A stretch of DNA of 64,000 nucleotides from Gymnodinialimonas sp. 202GB13-11 (GTDB taxonomy: Bacteria > Pseudomonadota > Alphaproteobacteria > Rhodobacterales > Rhodobacteraceae): positions 3,088,212-3,152,211 of the forward strand of contig NZ_JBFRBH010000001.1 in assembly GCF_040932485.1 (NCBI RefSeq), read 5' to 3'. Below the pieces are notes generated by a model that did not search any database, was not told the origin of the DNA, and saw only the letters and a program-made list of their open reading frames with translations. This document shows, in pieces, positions 17,114 through 26,978 of this stretch (position 1 is its first letter; each line of letters starts with the position of its first letter). The translations under genes and the position numbers were made by a program.

Positions 17114-17689
17114 ATGTACAGACGAACATTTACGGTGGGCCTTGTGGCCCTTGTCAGCGCGTGTGGATCGCGCGAATTCGAATCTCCCCGCAATCTGGAT
17201 GATGCCTGCGCGCTACTGCGCGAACGGCCCAATTACGGGCGAGCCATGCGTCGAACGGAACGGCGCTGGAATGTGCCGGTGCATGTGCAGATGGCGATTA
17301 TTCATCAAGAAAGCCGGTTTGATGGCGATATCCGCCCGCCCTTTCGCTACGCGCTTGGTGTGATCCCGATGGGTCGCCAAAGCTCGGCCATTGGCTACAG
17401 CCAGGCACTGGATGGGACGTGGGAAGAGTATCAGGAGGCCGAGGGTCGGCCCCGTGCGCGCCGCACCGATATCGACGATGCCACGGATTTCATGGGCTGG
17501 TACATGAACCTGACGCTGGAGCGGAACAACATCCCGCTCGATGACACGCGCCGCCAGTACCTCGCGTATCACGAAGGCCATACCGGCTATGCACGCGGGT
17601 CGTACAATTCAAAGCCTTGGCTTCTGGATGTCGCCCGGCGCGTCGAAGAACGCGCCGAGATGTATCGCCAACAGCTTGAGCGCTGTTAA
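17114..17689 (+). CDS. Transglycosylase SLT-domain lipoprotein
   Basis: A 191-residue predicted lipoprotein (lipobox LVSAC, Cys17) with a lysozyme-like transglycosylase fold. The catalytic Glu66 lies in AIIHQESRFDG, followed by IGYSQALDGTW and YLAYHEGHTGYARGSY. It should cleave peptidoglycan glycan strands from the outer membrane side. The stop codon TAA shares a TTAA tetramer with the stop of lolA on the opposite strand. Confidence 0.9.
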   Translation: MYRRTFTVGLVALVSACGSREFESPRNLDDACALLRERPNYGRAMRRTERRWNVPVHVQMAIIHQESRFDGDIRPPFRYALGVIPMGRQSSAIGYSQALDGTWEEYQEAEGRPRARRTDIDDATDFMGWYMNLTLERNNIPLDDTRRQYLAYHEGHTGYARGSYNSKPWLLDVARRVEERAEMYRQQLERC

Positions 17690-18303
17690 CCGGCGCGTGC
17701 GTTGATTTCTTGCTGGATTGCGAAGTAGCGGGCGGGGATTGAGCCGCCTGTCTCTAACCCGCCCAACACGACCGTTGTGCGCTGGCCGCCTTCATCAGTG
17801 ATAATCCACTGGCGCAGCTCAATCGGGTTCGGCGTGAAGACCAACGTGATGGAGCCGATATTCGGACGCTCCGGGTCGCGGGCCACCACGCGCGTTGATG
17901 TGCCATCGAACGAATGCTCGCTGACCATGCCCGATTGGCCAAGGTTCACGTTGCGCTGCAGGATGATGCGCAAGGGTGTCTCACTCAGCGGATATTGCTC
18001 AGGCGGGCCCGAGGCGCGGCCATCGAAGATCGCTACCTGGCTGCCGCCGGCCATCACCAATAGATCTTCGCCGTCATACTCGAAGCGCACGCGGCCCGGG
18101 CGGTGAATGAACACGGTACCGGTCGAAACAGAGCCGTCCGAGTTGATTTGGGTAAACGGGCTTTGCGCCGTCTGAATACCATTCAGGTAGTTGGACAATT
18201 GCCCGAGCGGAATGGCGTTTGCGTGGGCCGCCCGCACGCCCAGAAGCGAGGCAGAGGTTGCGGCGGCGGTGGCACCCAGCAGGGCGCGTCGTGTGATCGG
18301 CAT
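17686..18303 (-). CDS. lolA: Outer-membrane lipoprotein carrier protein LolA
   Basis: Periplasmic chaperone that takes lipoproteins from LolCDE to the outer membrane. 205 residues; the N-terminus MPITRRALLGAT carries a twin-arginine motif and an Ala-rich signal ending near AHA. Mature blocks: NGIQTAQSPFTQINSDGS, HRPGRVRFEYDGED and PNPIELRQWIITDEGGQ. The start at 18303 has a GGAGAG site; a longer frame to 18393 does not begin with a signal. Its TAA overlaps that of the transglycosylase gene. Confidence 0.93.
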   Translation of the reverse strand: MPITRRALLGATAAATSASLLGVRAAHANAIPLGQLSNYLNGIQTAQSPFTQINSDGSVSTGTVFIHRPGRVRFEYDGEDLLVMAGGSQVAIFDGRASGPPEQYPLSETPLRIILQRNVNLGQSGMVSEHSFDGTSTRVVARDPERPNIGSITLVFTPNPIELRQWIITDEGGQRTTVVLGGLETGGSIPARYFAIQQEINARAG

Positions 18304-18357
18304 GGGGATTTCTCTCCGATTCGAAATGCTTACCCGAAATATAGGCATAGCCGGGTC

Positions 18358-18373
18358 GCTATACGATAACAGC
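18358..18373. promoter_or_regulatory. TATNCGATAAC motif upstream of lolA
   Basis: GCTATACGATAACAGC, 55 bp before the lolA start. It differs at two positions from the 16-mer at 61656-61671 and is similar to the one at 60985-61000. Each copy lies in the same orientation upstream of a minus-strand gene for an exported protein. Possible operator; unproven. Confidence 0.3.
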
Positions 18374-18425
18374 AGCGGAAAACCCGCAATCAAAGGCGCG
18401 TGACACCGAAGGAGGGGCGGGCCGC

Positions 18426-18974
18426 CTATCGCCCGTAGGTTGCCGTGATACGGGACGAGCCAAGGGCATTTTCCTCTATAGCCGCCTGCACGTCTGCCGG
18501 GCTTGCCGCATCCGCCAGTCCAAGGGAGGCCACGCCCAGCGCGTAGACGGTGAATTCATAACGATGATCTTGGCCTTGCGGCGGGCAAGAGCCATCATAG
18601 CCCGTCTCTCCGAAGTCCGTCATGCTTTGTACGGTTCCGGCTGGCATCGTGCCATCATCCGAACCCGCGCCTTGTTCCAGCGACATGACATCCGCTGGAA
18701 TGTCGAAGGCCAGCCAATGCCACCACCCGCCGTCCCGCGGGGCGTCTGGATCGAAGACGGTGAACGCGAAGCTTTCCGTGCCCTCTGGCGCATCGCTCCA
18801 TGCAAAGGCGGGGGAGGTATTGCCCCCGGTGCAGCCGAACCCGTCGTAGATGAATGCGTCGTCAATGCGCTCTCCTTCCACAATGTCGGGGCTGGTCAGG
18901 GTGAAGGCGCCATCCGCATAAAGCGGCCCGGCAAAGGCCAAGCAAACGGCGAGATACGCAAATCCTCTGGGCAT
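18426..18974 (-). CDS. YbhB/YbcL-type PEBP family protein, exported
   Basis: 182 residues of the phosphatidylethanolamine-binding/Raf-kinase-inhibitor-like family. A signal peptide MPRGFAYLAVCLAFAGPLYA leads to mature blocks GGNTSPAFAWSDAPEGTESF, FDPDAPRDGGWWHWLAF and CPPQGQDHRYEFTVYAL, the conserved ligand pocket. I use the second of two close ATGs (18974) because the AGGAG site is 7 nt before it. Function of the bacterial proteins is unclear. Confidence 0.9.
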   Translation of the reverse strand: MPRGFAYLAVCLAFAGPLYADGAFTLTSPDIVEGERIDDAFIYDGFGCTGGNTSPAFAWSDAPEGTESFAFTVFDPDAPRDGGWWHWLAFDIPADVMSLEQGAGSDDGTMPAGTVQSMTDFGETGYDGSCPPQGQDHRYEFTVYALGVASLGLADAASPADVQAAIEENALGSSRITATYGR

Positions 18975-19075
18975 CGACATGCTCCTGTCCGGGTTATGAT
19001 CACCGCAATGGATAACAGACCGGATGCAGTGGATGAACCATTGCACCGCGCAAGGCCCAGAACCGGCGGATCACG

Positions 19076-19630
19076 TCACCTGGTGCCCACGGCCCAGGCT
19101 ACAATCGGGAATTTCGGATCATTCTCCAACGAGTGGATCGAAGCATCGTACTTCGTCCACTTCTTGCGGCAATCCGCCTGCGCGACCTGCAGATTTCCCC
19201 ATTGGTCGGACCAGATCTTGTCTTCTTCAAAACCGCATTCGATCAGCAGGTTCTTCAGCCCGCGCGCGGACCAGCGGCTGCAATCGACCGGGAACTCGTG
19301 ATAGCGCACGTAGAATGGCGTGCAGACGTAGAACTGCCCGCCCTTCTTGAGTATCTGGTAGACGTTCTTCGTGGCCGCATAGGGCCGTTCCAAATGCTCC
19401 CACACCTGATCGGCGATAACGACGTCAAACTTGCGCAGCTTGCCTTTTTCATCCCGGAACGGGCCTTGGCAGATGTCATAGTCGGGGAAGTGAAATTCCT
19501 CGTATTCCTTGAACCCGAAGCCCTTCCCGAACCCGCCAGAGATCTCCGCACAGCTCATATTGGCCGTGTCCATCTCTTTGAAGATCCGCGTCGCCTCGTT
19601 TTTGTAGGCAACGCGATTGTAGAAGGCCAT
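19076..19630 (-). CDS. Class I SAM-dependent methyltransferase-like protein
   Basis: A 184-residue protein with parts of a SAM methyltransferase fold: CAEISGGFGKGFGF resembles motif I in modified form, then FDVVIADQVWEHLERPY and LKKGGQFYVCTPFYVRYHE. The HLERP and TPF blocks are typical of methyltransferases acting on sugars or lipid-linked substrates. Motif I lacks the standard GxGxG, so activity is uncertain. It begins 12 bp after the ftsK stop on the same strand, with an AAGGGG site. Confidence 0.78.
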   Translation of the reverse strand: MAFYNRVAYKNEATRIFKEMDTANMSCAEISGGFGKGFGFKEYEEFHFPDYDICQGPFRDEKGKLRKFDVVIADQVWEHLERPYAATKNVYQILKKGGQFYVCTPFYVRYHEFPVDCSRWSARGLKNLLIECGFEEDKIWSDQWGNLQVAQADCRKKWTKYDASIHSLENDPKFPIVAWAVGTR

Positions 19631-19642
19631 GTGCTGCGCCCC

Positions 19643-22513
19643 TTATTCCTGTTCAGGCACGAGGATTTCGCGCTTGCCGACGTGGTTAGCGGCTGAGACC
19701 AGCCCTTGTTCTTCCATCTGCTCCACTAGGCGCGCGGCCTTGTTGTAGCCAATGCCGAGCTTGCGCTGGATGTAGCTGGTCGAACATTTCCGGTCTTTCA
19801 CCACGACGGCGACGGCCTGATCGTAAAGCGCGTCCTCGCCGTTGGTGTTGCCGCCCGTGTTCAGACCCAGAACGGCGTCAATGTCAGCTTCCTTGTCTTC
19901 CGCTGGCCCGTCGAGGACGGAGGTCGCGTATTCCGGTGGCCCGAAGCTTTTCAGGTGGCGGACGATTTCCTCGACCTCTTCATCGGAACAGAACGGCCCG
20001 TGCACGCGGGTGATCTTCGACCCGCCGGCCATGTAAAGCATGTCACCCATGCCCAGAAGCTGCTCGGCGCCCATCTCGCCCAGAATGGTGCGGCTATCGA
20101 CTTTCGAGGTCACGTGGAACGAAATCCGCGTCGGGAAGTTCGCCTTGATCGTGCCGGTGATCACGTCGACCGAGGGGCGCTGTGTGGCCATCACCAAGTG
20201 GATGCCGGAGGCACGCGCCATCTGCGCAAGACGCTGGATACAAGCCTCAATCTCCTTGCCCGCGACCATCATCAGGTCGGCCATCTCGTCCACGACGACG
20301 ACGATGTAGGGCATCTTCTCGGGCAGATACTCTTCGGTCTCGAAGACGGGTTCGCCGGTTTCATCATCAAAGCCGGTCTGGAACGTGCGCGAGAACATCT
20401 CCCCCTTGTCCAGCGCGTCTTTCACCCGGCCATTGTAGCCGTCGATGTTCCGCACGCCCATCTTGGACATCTTGCGGTAGCGTTCTTCCATCTCGCCCAC
20501 GACCCATTTCAGCGCGACCACGGCCTTTTTCGGGTCGGTCACAACGGGGCTGAGCAGATGCGGAATGCCATCATAGACGCTCAGTTCCAGCATCTTCGGA
20601 TCGATCATGATCATCCGGCAATCTTCTGGCTTCAGCTTGTAAAGCAGGCTGAGGATCATCGTGTTGATGGCCACGGATTTACCGGAGCCAGTCGTACCGG
20701 CGATCAGCAAGTGGGGCATCTTGGCGAGGTTGGCGATGATCGGCTCCCCGCCGATATCCTTGCCCAAAGCCAGCGGCAGCTTGTGGTTGCCGTCACCGAA
20801 ATCGCGGTGGGACAGCATCTCCCGCAAAACCACCATTTCGCGGTTCTGGTTCGGGAGTTCGATGCCAATAACAGTGCGGCCCGGAACGGTGGAGACGCGG
20901 GCGGAAAGTGCGGACATGGACCGCGCGATGTCGTCGGCGAGGCCGATGACGCGGGAGGCTTTGAGGCCAGGCGCAGGTTCCAGTTCGTACATCGTGACAA
21001 CGGGGCCGGGGCGGACCGAAACGATCTCCCCCTTCACGCCGTAATCATCGAGCACGTTCTCCAGCATCCGCGCGTTTTCTTCTAGCGCTTCATCGGAGAG
21101 GTGATGGCGTTCGATCGTCGTCGGATTGGTCAATAGCGTCAGCGGTGGGAACTCATAGGGTTCCGGCTCGGACAAAGGCAGCGAGGGCTGGCTGTCGGCC
21201 TTGGCCTGACGCGATTGCGCCGGGGCCTTGCGGGTCGGCTGTTGCACGACACGACGCTGGATACCGGGCTGAGCCGCGGGTGCCACCGGCGTCGGGATCG
21301 GTTCAGGCGCGGGTTCGTGCAGTTCGACCGGCTCGACTTCAGCCATCGGGGCCTCTGTGGGTGCAGCATGGGCGGCGGTCAGCGGCGGTTCCTGACGATT
21401 CAGGCCGGGCACCTTGGACGGCGTGCCGGGTGTCACACGGGCGCGAGCCGCGATCTCAGCGATTGTGTTGCCTGTCGGTTCAGGCGCAGACGGGCGTACC
21501 CGAGCGCGGATGGCGTCGGAGATGCGGGAGCGGACGCGCTCTTCACCGACCGGCGCATCGTGCAGGTCTTCCGCGAGCACGGGATCGGCTTCGGGCAGCG
21601 GGCCTTCCAGCGGCGGCTCCGCGTCACGCATCAGGCGGGGCATACGGGCGAACAGACCCTGCGGCTGCGGGGCCGGGGCAGGTGTGGGGTAGGGATCATC
21701 GACAACCTCGAAGTCCTGCTCAACCGGCGTTTCGGCGCGCAGAACGCGCGGCTCAGACGCGGCTGGGGCAGCGACCGGCGCATTGGCGCGGGCTTCGGCC
21801 CGTGCAACGCGCGCGGCCTGAATGGCATTGGCGGTGGCAGCGGTTCCCTGCCCGACGCCGCGGCCAAAGCTGCGCATCATCGCCATCACGGCAGAGCCGG
21901 TTGCGACCATACCGACCAGCAGGAAGCGCAAGGTCAGGCCGAATTCGCGCTTGGTTACTCCAAGCACGTAGAGAACCAAAACGGCGGTCGCGGCAAAGGC
22001 AAGGAACGCGGCGATCTTGATGCCGACTTGTGGCGCGAACGGCATGGCGCTGAGGAGCGCACCAAGGATCGTATCACCGAACAGACCACCAGCGCCAAAG
22101 TTGTGCGGCCAGACCTGCGGCGGCACATGGGACGCAGCATAGATCGCGGCCAACGCAATCGCGATGGGGAGGAACAGGACGCGGCCCAAGGCGCGTTCCT
22201 GCCCGCGATGGAACACGAAGCGCACGCCCCATGCCAACGCCGTGGCAGGTAATACCCAAGCCGCAAACCCCATGATCATGATCAGGATCGCAGCGACAGA
22301 CGCCCCACCCCGGCCCAGCAGGTTTTCAGGCTGCGCATCGGTCGCGGCCATCCAGTTGGGGTCTTCGGGCACGTAGCTCCACAATAGCGCAGCCAAGGCC
22401 AGACCCAGGCCGATCAGGGCCATGCCGATCATTTCCTGCCCGCGTCGGGCGAGGATTTCCTGCATGTGTCCGTCCAGAAGCGGTTCACGTCCGCTGCGGG
22501 TCTGATAGGCCAT
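19643..22513 (-). CDS. ftsK: DNA translocase FtsK
   Basis: Septal DNA pump that segregates chromosome ends and activates dif recombination. Of 956 residues, the first 200 or so contain four to five membrane segments. A Pro/Ala-rich linker runs to about 460; the motor has Walker A GTTGSGKS at 606-613 and the Walker B region [17 protein letters not shown] and [10 protein letters not shown]. The C-terminal gamma winged helix (from about 890) with [19 protein letters not shown] would read KOPS sites. An AGGAGG site precedes the ATG. It lies 12 bp after the aminotransferase gene. Confidence 0.97.
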   Translation of the reverse strand: MAYQTRSGREPLLDGHMQEILARRGQEMIGMALIGLGLALAALLWSYVPEDPNWMAATDAQPENLLGRGGASVAAILIMIMGFAAWVLPATALAWGVRFVFHRGQERALGRVLFLPIAIALAAIYAASHVPPQVWPHNFGAGGLFGDTILGALLSAMPFAPQVGIKIAAFLAFAATAVLVLYVLGVTKREFGLTLRFLLVGMVATGSAVMAMMRSFGRGVGQGTAATANAIQAARVARAEARANAPVAAPAASEPRVLRAETPVEQDFEVVDDPYPTPAPAPQPQGLFARMPRLMRDAEPPLEGPLPEADPVLAEDLHDAPVGEERVRSRISDAIRARVRPSAPEPTGNTIAEIAARARVTPGTPSKVPGLNRQEPPLTAAHAAPTEAPMAEVEPVELHEPAPEPIPTPVAPAAQPGIQRRVVQQPTRKAPAQSRQAKADSQPSLPLSEPEPYEFPPLTLLTNPTTIERHHLSDEALEENARMLENVLDDYGVKGEIVSVRPGPVVTMYELEPAPGLKASRVIGLADDIARSMSALSARVSTVPGRTVIGIELPNQNREMVVLREMLSHRDFGDGNHKLPLALGKDIGGEPIIANLAKMPHLLIAGTTGSGKSVAINTMILSLLYKLKPEDCRMIMIDPKMLELSVYDGIPHLLSPVVTDPKKAVVALKWVVGEMEERYRKMSKMGVRNIDGYNGRVKDALDKGEMFSRTFQTGFDDETGEPVFETEEYLPEKMPYIVVVVDEMADLMMVAGKEIEACIQRLAQMARASGIHLVMATQRPSVDVITGTIKANFPTRISFHVTSKVDSRTILGEMGAEQLLGMGDMLYMAGGSKITRVHGPFCSDEEVEEIVRHLKSFGPPEYATSVLDGPAEDKEADIDAVLGLNTGGNTNGEDALYDQAVAVVVKDRKCSTSYIQRKLGIGYNKAARLVEQMEEQGLVSAANHVGKREILVPEQE

Positions 22514-22525
22514 TCTCTCGCCTCC

Positions 22526-23707
22526 TCAATCGTAGAGCGTTTCGCGGAGCGTTTTCAGCCCGCGTCGCATTTCTTCTTGTTCTGCCACCATGGCCACGCG
22601 GATGCGGTCGTGCCCGGGTGTGACCCCATCGACCTCGCGCGCCAGATAGGCGCCGGGCAGGACCCGAACGCCGGTTTCGCGCCACAGCTTCAGCGTGGCC
22701 TCTTCACCATTTTCGACCGGAAGCCACAGGAAAAACCCAGCCTCTGGCGCCTGATATCCGGGGACATCGGCGAGGATCTCGTCCGCGATCTTGTACTTCG
22801 CCTGATAGAGCGCGCGGTTGTCCTCGACATGGTCTTCGTCGGCCCAAAGCCGTTCCGCCACTGCCTGCAGCGGCATCGGCAGGGGCGAACCGGCATAGGA
22901 TCGCAACTGCTTCATGCGCGTGATGCTTTCGGCGCCACCCGCGCAAAAGCCTGAGCGTAGGCCGGGCACATTGGAGCGTTTGGACAGCGAGTGGAAGACC
23001 AGCACACGGTCCGGGTCCGCATCCATCTTTTGCGCCACCTGAAGCGCGCCGGGGGGCGGGGTGTCACGGTAGATCTCGGAATAGCATTCGTCCGCGAAGA
23101 TCTTGAAATCGTGCTTCTCGGCCAGCGTGATCAACGCTTCCCAGTACGCTTCGGATGCCACTGCGCCCTGCGGGTTGGCGGGCGAGCAGATATAGGCAAT
23201 CGCCGTGCGGTCGAGGATTGCGGAATCGACGGAATGAAAATCAGGCAAGTCGCCCGTGTCAGGGGTCGCGGGCAGGTAGATGGGCTCTGCCCCTACAGAA
23301 AGGGCCGCAACGGCATAGACCTGATAGAAAGGGTTCGGCGTGAGTACGACAGGCTGTTGGTCGTTCTTTTGCTCAGGGCACAAGGCCATGCAGGCATTGT
23401 AAAGCCCTTCGCGCGTCCCGTTGAGCGCTAGGACGTTCTGGGAGGGATCGACTGAGACGCCATAACGCTGCGCCAGCCACGCGGCTTGCGTTTCCCGCAG
23501 CGGATCGGAGCCTTCATTGACGGGGTAATTGCCGAAACTATTGAGGTTCTGCGCCAGGATTTCAGCAATCCAGGGCGGGAAAGCGTGGCGCGGTTCGCCA
23601 ATGGTCATGGCAATGGGATCGCCGCCCGGTTCATGGACGTCCAGAAGCTTCCGCAGACGCGGAAACGCATAGTCCGGAAGGTTCGAAAACCGCTCAGGAA
23701 ACACCAT
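22526..23707 (-). CDS. PLP-dependent class I/II aminotransferase (DapC-like)
   Basis: 393 residues of fold-type I aminotransferases, closest in layout to succinyldiaminopimelate aminotransferases of the DapC type used in lysine and peptidoglycan precursor synthesis. PLP-binding Lys243 is in HSLSKRSNVPGLRSGF; the substrate Asn/Pro block is CSPANPQGAV and ADECYSEIY holds the PLP-contacting Asp. The exact substrate is inferred. It is directly upstream of ftsK. Confidence 0.87.
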   Translation of the reverse strand: MVFPERFSNLPDYAFPRLRKLLDVHEPGGDPIAMTIGEPRHAFPPWIAEILAQNLNSFGNYPVNEGSDPLRETQAAWLAQRYGVSVDPSQNVLALNGTREGLYNACMALCPEQKNDQQPVVLTPNPFYQVYAVAALSVGAEPIYLPATPDTGDLPDFHSVDSAILDRTAIAYICSPANPQGAVASEAYWEALITLAEKHDFKIFADECYSEIYRDTPPPGALQVAQKMDADPDRVLVFHSLSKRSNVPGLRSGFCAGGAESITRMKQLRSYAGSPLPMPLQAVAERLWADEDHVEDNRALYQAKYKIADEILADVPGYQAPEAGFFLWLPVENGEEATLKLWRETGVRVLPGAYLAREVDGVTPGHDRIRVAMVAEQEEMRRGLKTLRETLYD

Positions 23708-23812
23708 AACTGCCTCAATTTCAGGGTCATTGACGCCCTGTTTGGAGGCAGAATAGCGAAGCCGGGCCCTGTGGTCCAGAAAAAGGCGAGGGGAATCAGG
23801 CGGGTGTGGCCG

Positions 23813-25135
23813 TTAGGCCAGCGCCTTCTCCGCCGCCGCCGCCAGCCTCAAAAGCCGCGCATCACTGCCCGGCGCCCCCATCAGCATGATGCCTGTGGAC
23901 GGTTCGCCGGTGGGCAAGGTGATCGCACACAGGCCCATCAAGTTACCGACCCGCGTATTGCGCAAGGTCAACAGGTTCTCAGTGACGAAATAATCGTCAT
24001 CGCTATCGAGGCGCTCAACATCGGGCGGAAGGTTCGCAGCCGACGGGATCAGTACCGCGTCATAGGTGGCTGTGGCGCGCTGATAATCTGCCCGAAGAAC
24101 GCGCAGGCGCTGCCAAAGGGCTACGAAATCGGCGGCTTTTACGTCCGCCCCTTGACGGAAGCGATCACGGATTCGGTGGAACATCTTCTCCGGATCAGCC
24201 TCGATCACCTTCCCCCATGTTCCGTAAGCCTCTGCGGTATATAGCGAAAGTGTCGTCTCCATCGCTTCATTGACGGCAGGAATATCCCCCGTCTCAATCC
24301 GCGCGCCCGCGTTGCTCAGGCGCTCGACAGCCGATTGAAACGCCGCCCCCGGCGCCTCGCGCACGTCAGAAGCATAGGGGTTCAACACCAGCATCCGCGT
24401 GCCATCCAGCGAGGCTTCGCGCAGATCAGGCGGCGCTGTGTTGCCCATAACGGCAAACAGTTCTGCGCAATCCTCAACCGTGCGGCAGAGCGGGCCAACT
24501 GTGTCGAAGCTCTCGCAAAGGGGAACAACGCCCTTCAAAGACAGCGCGTTATGCGTCGGCTTGAAGCCGACAAGGTCGTTCCATGCCGATGGCAAACGCA
24601 CCGACCCGCCCGTGTCCGAGCCGATCCCGGCCGCCGCCAGACAAAAGGCCACAGAAGCTGCAGCTCCCGAAGACGAACCACCCGGCGCAAGATCGGCCCC
24701 GTGCACGTTGGGCGGCGTCGCGGTGGACGGGTTCACGCCAAGGCCCGAGAAGGCCAGCTCCGTCATGTGGGTCTTGCCCAAACAGACCAGCCCGGCATGG
24801 GTCGCGTTGGCCAAAACCTCTGCATCGTCGGACGGCACCCGCCCCTCAAGTAACTTGCTGCCAGCTTCCGTCGCGACGCCCGCCGTATCGAACAGGTCCT
24901 TCCAACTGATCGGCACCCCGTCGAGCAAGCCGCGCCTTATGCCGAACTTCGCGCGGTCATGGGCGGCTATCGCCTCAGACAAGGCGCGCCCTCGGGTGCG
25001 GCGGGCGTAGATATGATCGCCATGGGGGTGGTCTTTTGCGGCATCCAGATAGGCTTCGGTCAATTCAACCGGGTCAACGCGGCCCTCGCCGATGCCGCGC
25101 CCGATCTCGCAGGCGCTTTTCCACATCCAGTCCAT
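23813..25135 (-). CDS. Amidase signature family protein
   Basis: A 440-residue amidase-signature hydrolase. The Ser-cisSer-Lys triad is visible: Lys79 in PISWKDLFDTAG, the cis-Ser near 154 in GGSSSGAAASV, and nucleophile Ser178 in GSDTGGSVRLPSAW. It could hydrolyse a small amide. It is not GatA: there is no gatB or gatC nearby and the C-terminal half differs. Divergent from the UbiH-type gene. Confidence 0.9.
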   Translation of the reverse strand: MDWMWKSACEIGRGIGEGRVDPVELTEAYLDAAKDHPHGDHIYARRTRGRALSEAIAAHDRAKFGIRRGLLDGVPISWKDLFDTAGVATEAGSKLLEGRVPSDDAEVLANATHAGLVCLGKTHMTELAFSGLGVNPSTATPPNVHGADLAPGGSSSGAAASVAFCLAAAGIGSDTGGSVRLPSAWNDLVGFKPTHNALSLKGVVPLCESFDTVGPLCRTVEDCAELFAVMGNTAPPDLREASLDGTRMLVLNPYASDVREAPGAAFQSAVERLSNAGARIETGDIPAVNEAMETTLSLYTAEAYGTWGKVIEADPEKMFHRIRDRFRQGADVKAADFVALWQRLRVLRADYQRATATYDAVLIPSAANLPPDVERLDSDDDYFVTENLLTLRNTRVGNLMGLCAITLPTGEPSTGIMLMGAPGSDARLLRLAAAAEKALA

Positions 25136-25219
25136 AGGCTTGCCCCCTTTTGCCGCAGCGAAAGGCTAACCGGGGGCTGCGGCATGGACAATCCCCGCCC
25201 CGCCCCCATTATCAAAGGC

Positions 25220-26437
25220 ATGGCACAAGTAGACGCAGATATCCTGATTGTTGGCGGCGGGTTGAATGGCCCGTGCCTCGCCTTGGCCTGTGCGCAAGCG
25301 GGGCTGAGCAGCATTGTGCTGGATGCCCTGCCGGAAGAAACCCGAACCGAGCATGACTTCGATGGCCGCGCCTATGCGCTGGCGCTGGCGTCGGTGCGGA
25401 TGTTGGGGGCGCTAGGTATCTGGGACGAAGTCGCAGATCACGCGCAGCCGATGTTGGAGATCAAAGCCTCTGACGGGCGGGCCGGCGAAGGGGCCGCGCC
25501 GTTCTTCCTACATTTCGATCACGCCGAGATCGAGGAAGGCCCGATGGGTCACATGCTCGAAGATCGCTATCTGCGCGGGGCGCTGATGGCGGCGTTGTCT
25601 GCTGAACCGCTTGTTCAACACCGGCCCAACGCGCGGGTTGTGGCGCAAGACGGTGCATCCGTTACGCTGGATGGCGGCGACGTGCTGCATGGCCGCCTGC
25701 TGGTAGGTGCCGATGGGCGGCGGTCGGGCGTGGCTGAACGCGCCGGGATCAAGCGCACCGGTTGGGGGTATGAGCAGACAGCACTTGTCTGCGCCGTCGA
25801 TCACGAGCTGCCCCATAACGGCACCGCGCACCAATTCTTCATGCCCGGTGGGCCGCTAGCAATCCTGCCGCTGCCCGGCAACCGATCCTCCATCGTCTGG
25901 TCCGAGACGGAACCGCGCGCTGGCGAACTCGCCGCTTCGGACGATGAGACGTTCCTCGCTGCCCTGCGCCCAGCCTTTGGCGATTTCCTGGGCGAGATCA
26001 CACTAACCGGCAAGCGCCACAGCTACCCACTTGGCCTGTCTCTCGCGCAGTCGTTCATTGGTGATAGGCTCGCCCTTGTTGGAGATGCCGCACACGGCAT
26101 TCACCCCATTGCCGGTCAGGGCCTGAACCTTGGCCTACGCGATGTCGGTGCCTTGGCGGAAGTGCTGGCCGATGCCAAACGGCGCGGCGAGGACATTTCG
26201 GCCCCAGATGTGCTGGCCCGCTACCAGCAGTGGCGGCGCTTCGACACGGCTGGCCTTGCCGTTGCCACTGATACAGTCAACAGGTTGTTCTCGAACGATA
26301 ATTCGGCACTAAGGGCTGTGCGTGATATAGGTATGGGAGCGATCAGCGCCCTGCCCGGCCTGCGTCGCCGCTTTATCCGGGAGGCCGCTGGCCTGACCGG
26401 CGATCTGCCCCGTCTGATGCAAGGTCGTACGCTCTGA
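25220..26437 (+). CDS. UbiH/UbiF-type FAD monooxygenase
   Basis: 405 residues of the aromatic-ring hydroxylase family that adds oxygen during ubiquinone synthesis. The dinucleotide site ILIVGGGLNGP is at the N-terminus, the DG motif LLVGADGRRSGVAE mid-protein, and the second FAD motif GDAAHGIHPIAGQGLNLG near residue 290. The position hydroxylated (C5, C6 or C1) cannot be decided. An ATG at 25184 would add 12 residues and has a GGGGG stretch upstream; 25220 fits the family N-terminus better. Confidence 0.88.
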   Translation: MAQVDADILIVGGGLNGPCLALACAQAGLSSIVLDALPEETRTEHDFDGRAYALALASVRMLGALGIWDEVADHAQPMLEIKASDGRAGEGAAPFFLHFDHAEIEEGPMGHMLEDRYLRGALMAALSAEPLVQHRPNARVVAQDGASVTLDGGDVLHGRLLVGADGRRSGVAERAGIKRTGWGYEQTALVCAVDHELPHNGTAHQFFMPGGPLAILPLPGNRSSIVWSETEPRAGELAASDDETFLAALRPAFGDFLGEITLTGKRHSYPLGLSLAQSFIGDRLALVGDAAHGIHPIAGQGLNLGLRDVGALAEVLADAKRRGEDISAPDVLARYQQWRRFDTAGLAVATDTVNRLFSNDNSALRAVRDIGMGAISALPGLRRRFIREAAGLTGDLPRLMQGRTL

Positions 26438-26534
26438 CCCCAACGCTGTGTGGGGCCGGAAATCCGCACTTTTGCGCATCGTTTAAACCAGCCTAAACTG
26501 CGCCCGACATATTCATTCTACGAAAGCCTTTTCC

Positions 26535-26978
26535 ATGTCCGGCCCAAAACTCACCGCCCTTGTCTTGTTCTGCGCCCTCGCCCTTCTGTTCGGCTTCATC
26601 CTGAGCGTCGGGGTCGTCGGCGGCTTCGGCGGATTTCTGACAGGCGTAATCGCCGCGGCCGGCACAGGCGCTTTCATCTGGTTTGCTGATATCGGGAAGA
26701 TCGCTTTCGCTCGCGGGTTTCTCGCCCTTGGCGCGGTCTTCATCGTGGTCCCAATTGTTGGTCTGGCCGGGCTTGGGGAGCAAGTGGGTGATGTGGCGGT
26801 CGAAACACTGACGACCGAGCAAAGCCTGACCGAAGAGCAATTCAATCAACTGGCCATAACCTCCATCTTCGCTTCGGCCGGTCTGATCTTCGGCATCGTG
26901 GTCGGCCTAATACTGATCCTGATCGGTGGCCTGATGCACAAACGCCCTGCCCCACCGGCACCCACGTCCGATGGCTAA
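26535..26978 (+). CDS. Membrane protein, tandem paralogue 1
   Basis: A 147-residue protein with hydrophobic segments near residues 6-30, 33-52, 58-78 and 108-135. I recognise no named family. Its central block GFLTGVIAAAGTGAFIWFAD, followed by AFARGFLALGAVF, lines up with the next gene's GFLLGAFAGVLVWFAK and AVARGIISVGATA, so the two are tandem paralogues. It overlaps the next gene by 8 bp. Confidence 0.75.
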   Translation: MSGPKLTALVLFCALALLFGFILSVGVVGGFGGFLTGVIAAAGTGAFIWFADIGKIAFARGFLALGAVFIVVPIVGLAGLGEQVGDVAVETLTTEQSLTEEQFNQLAITSIFASAGLIFGIVVGLILILIGGLMHKRPAPPAPTSDG

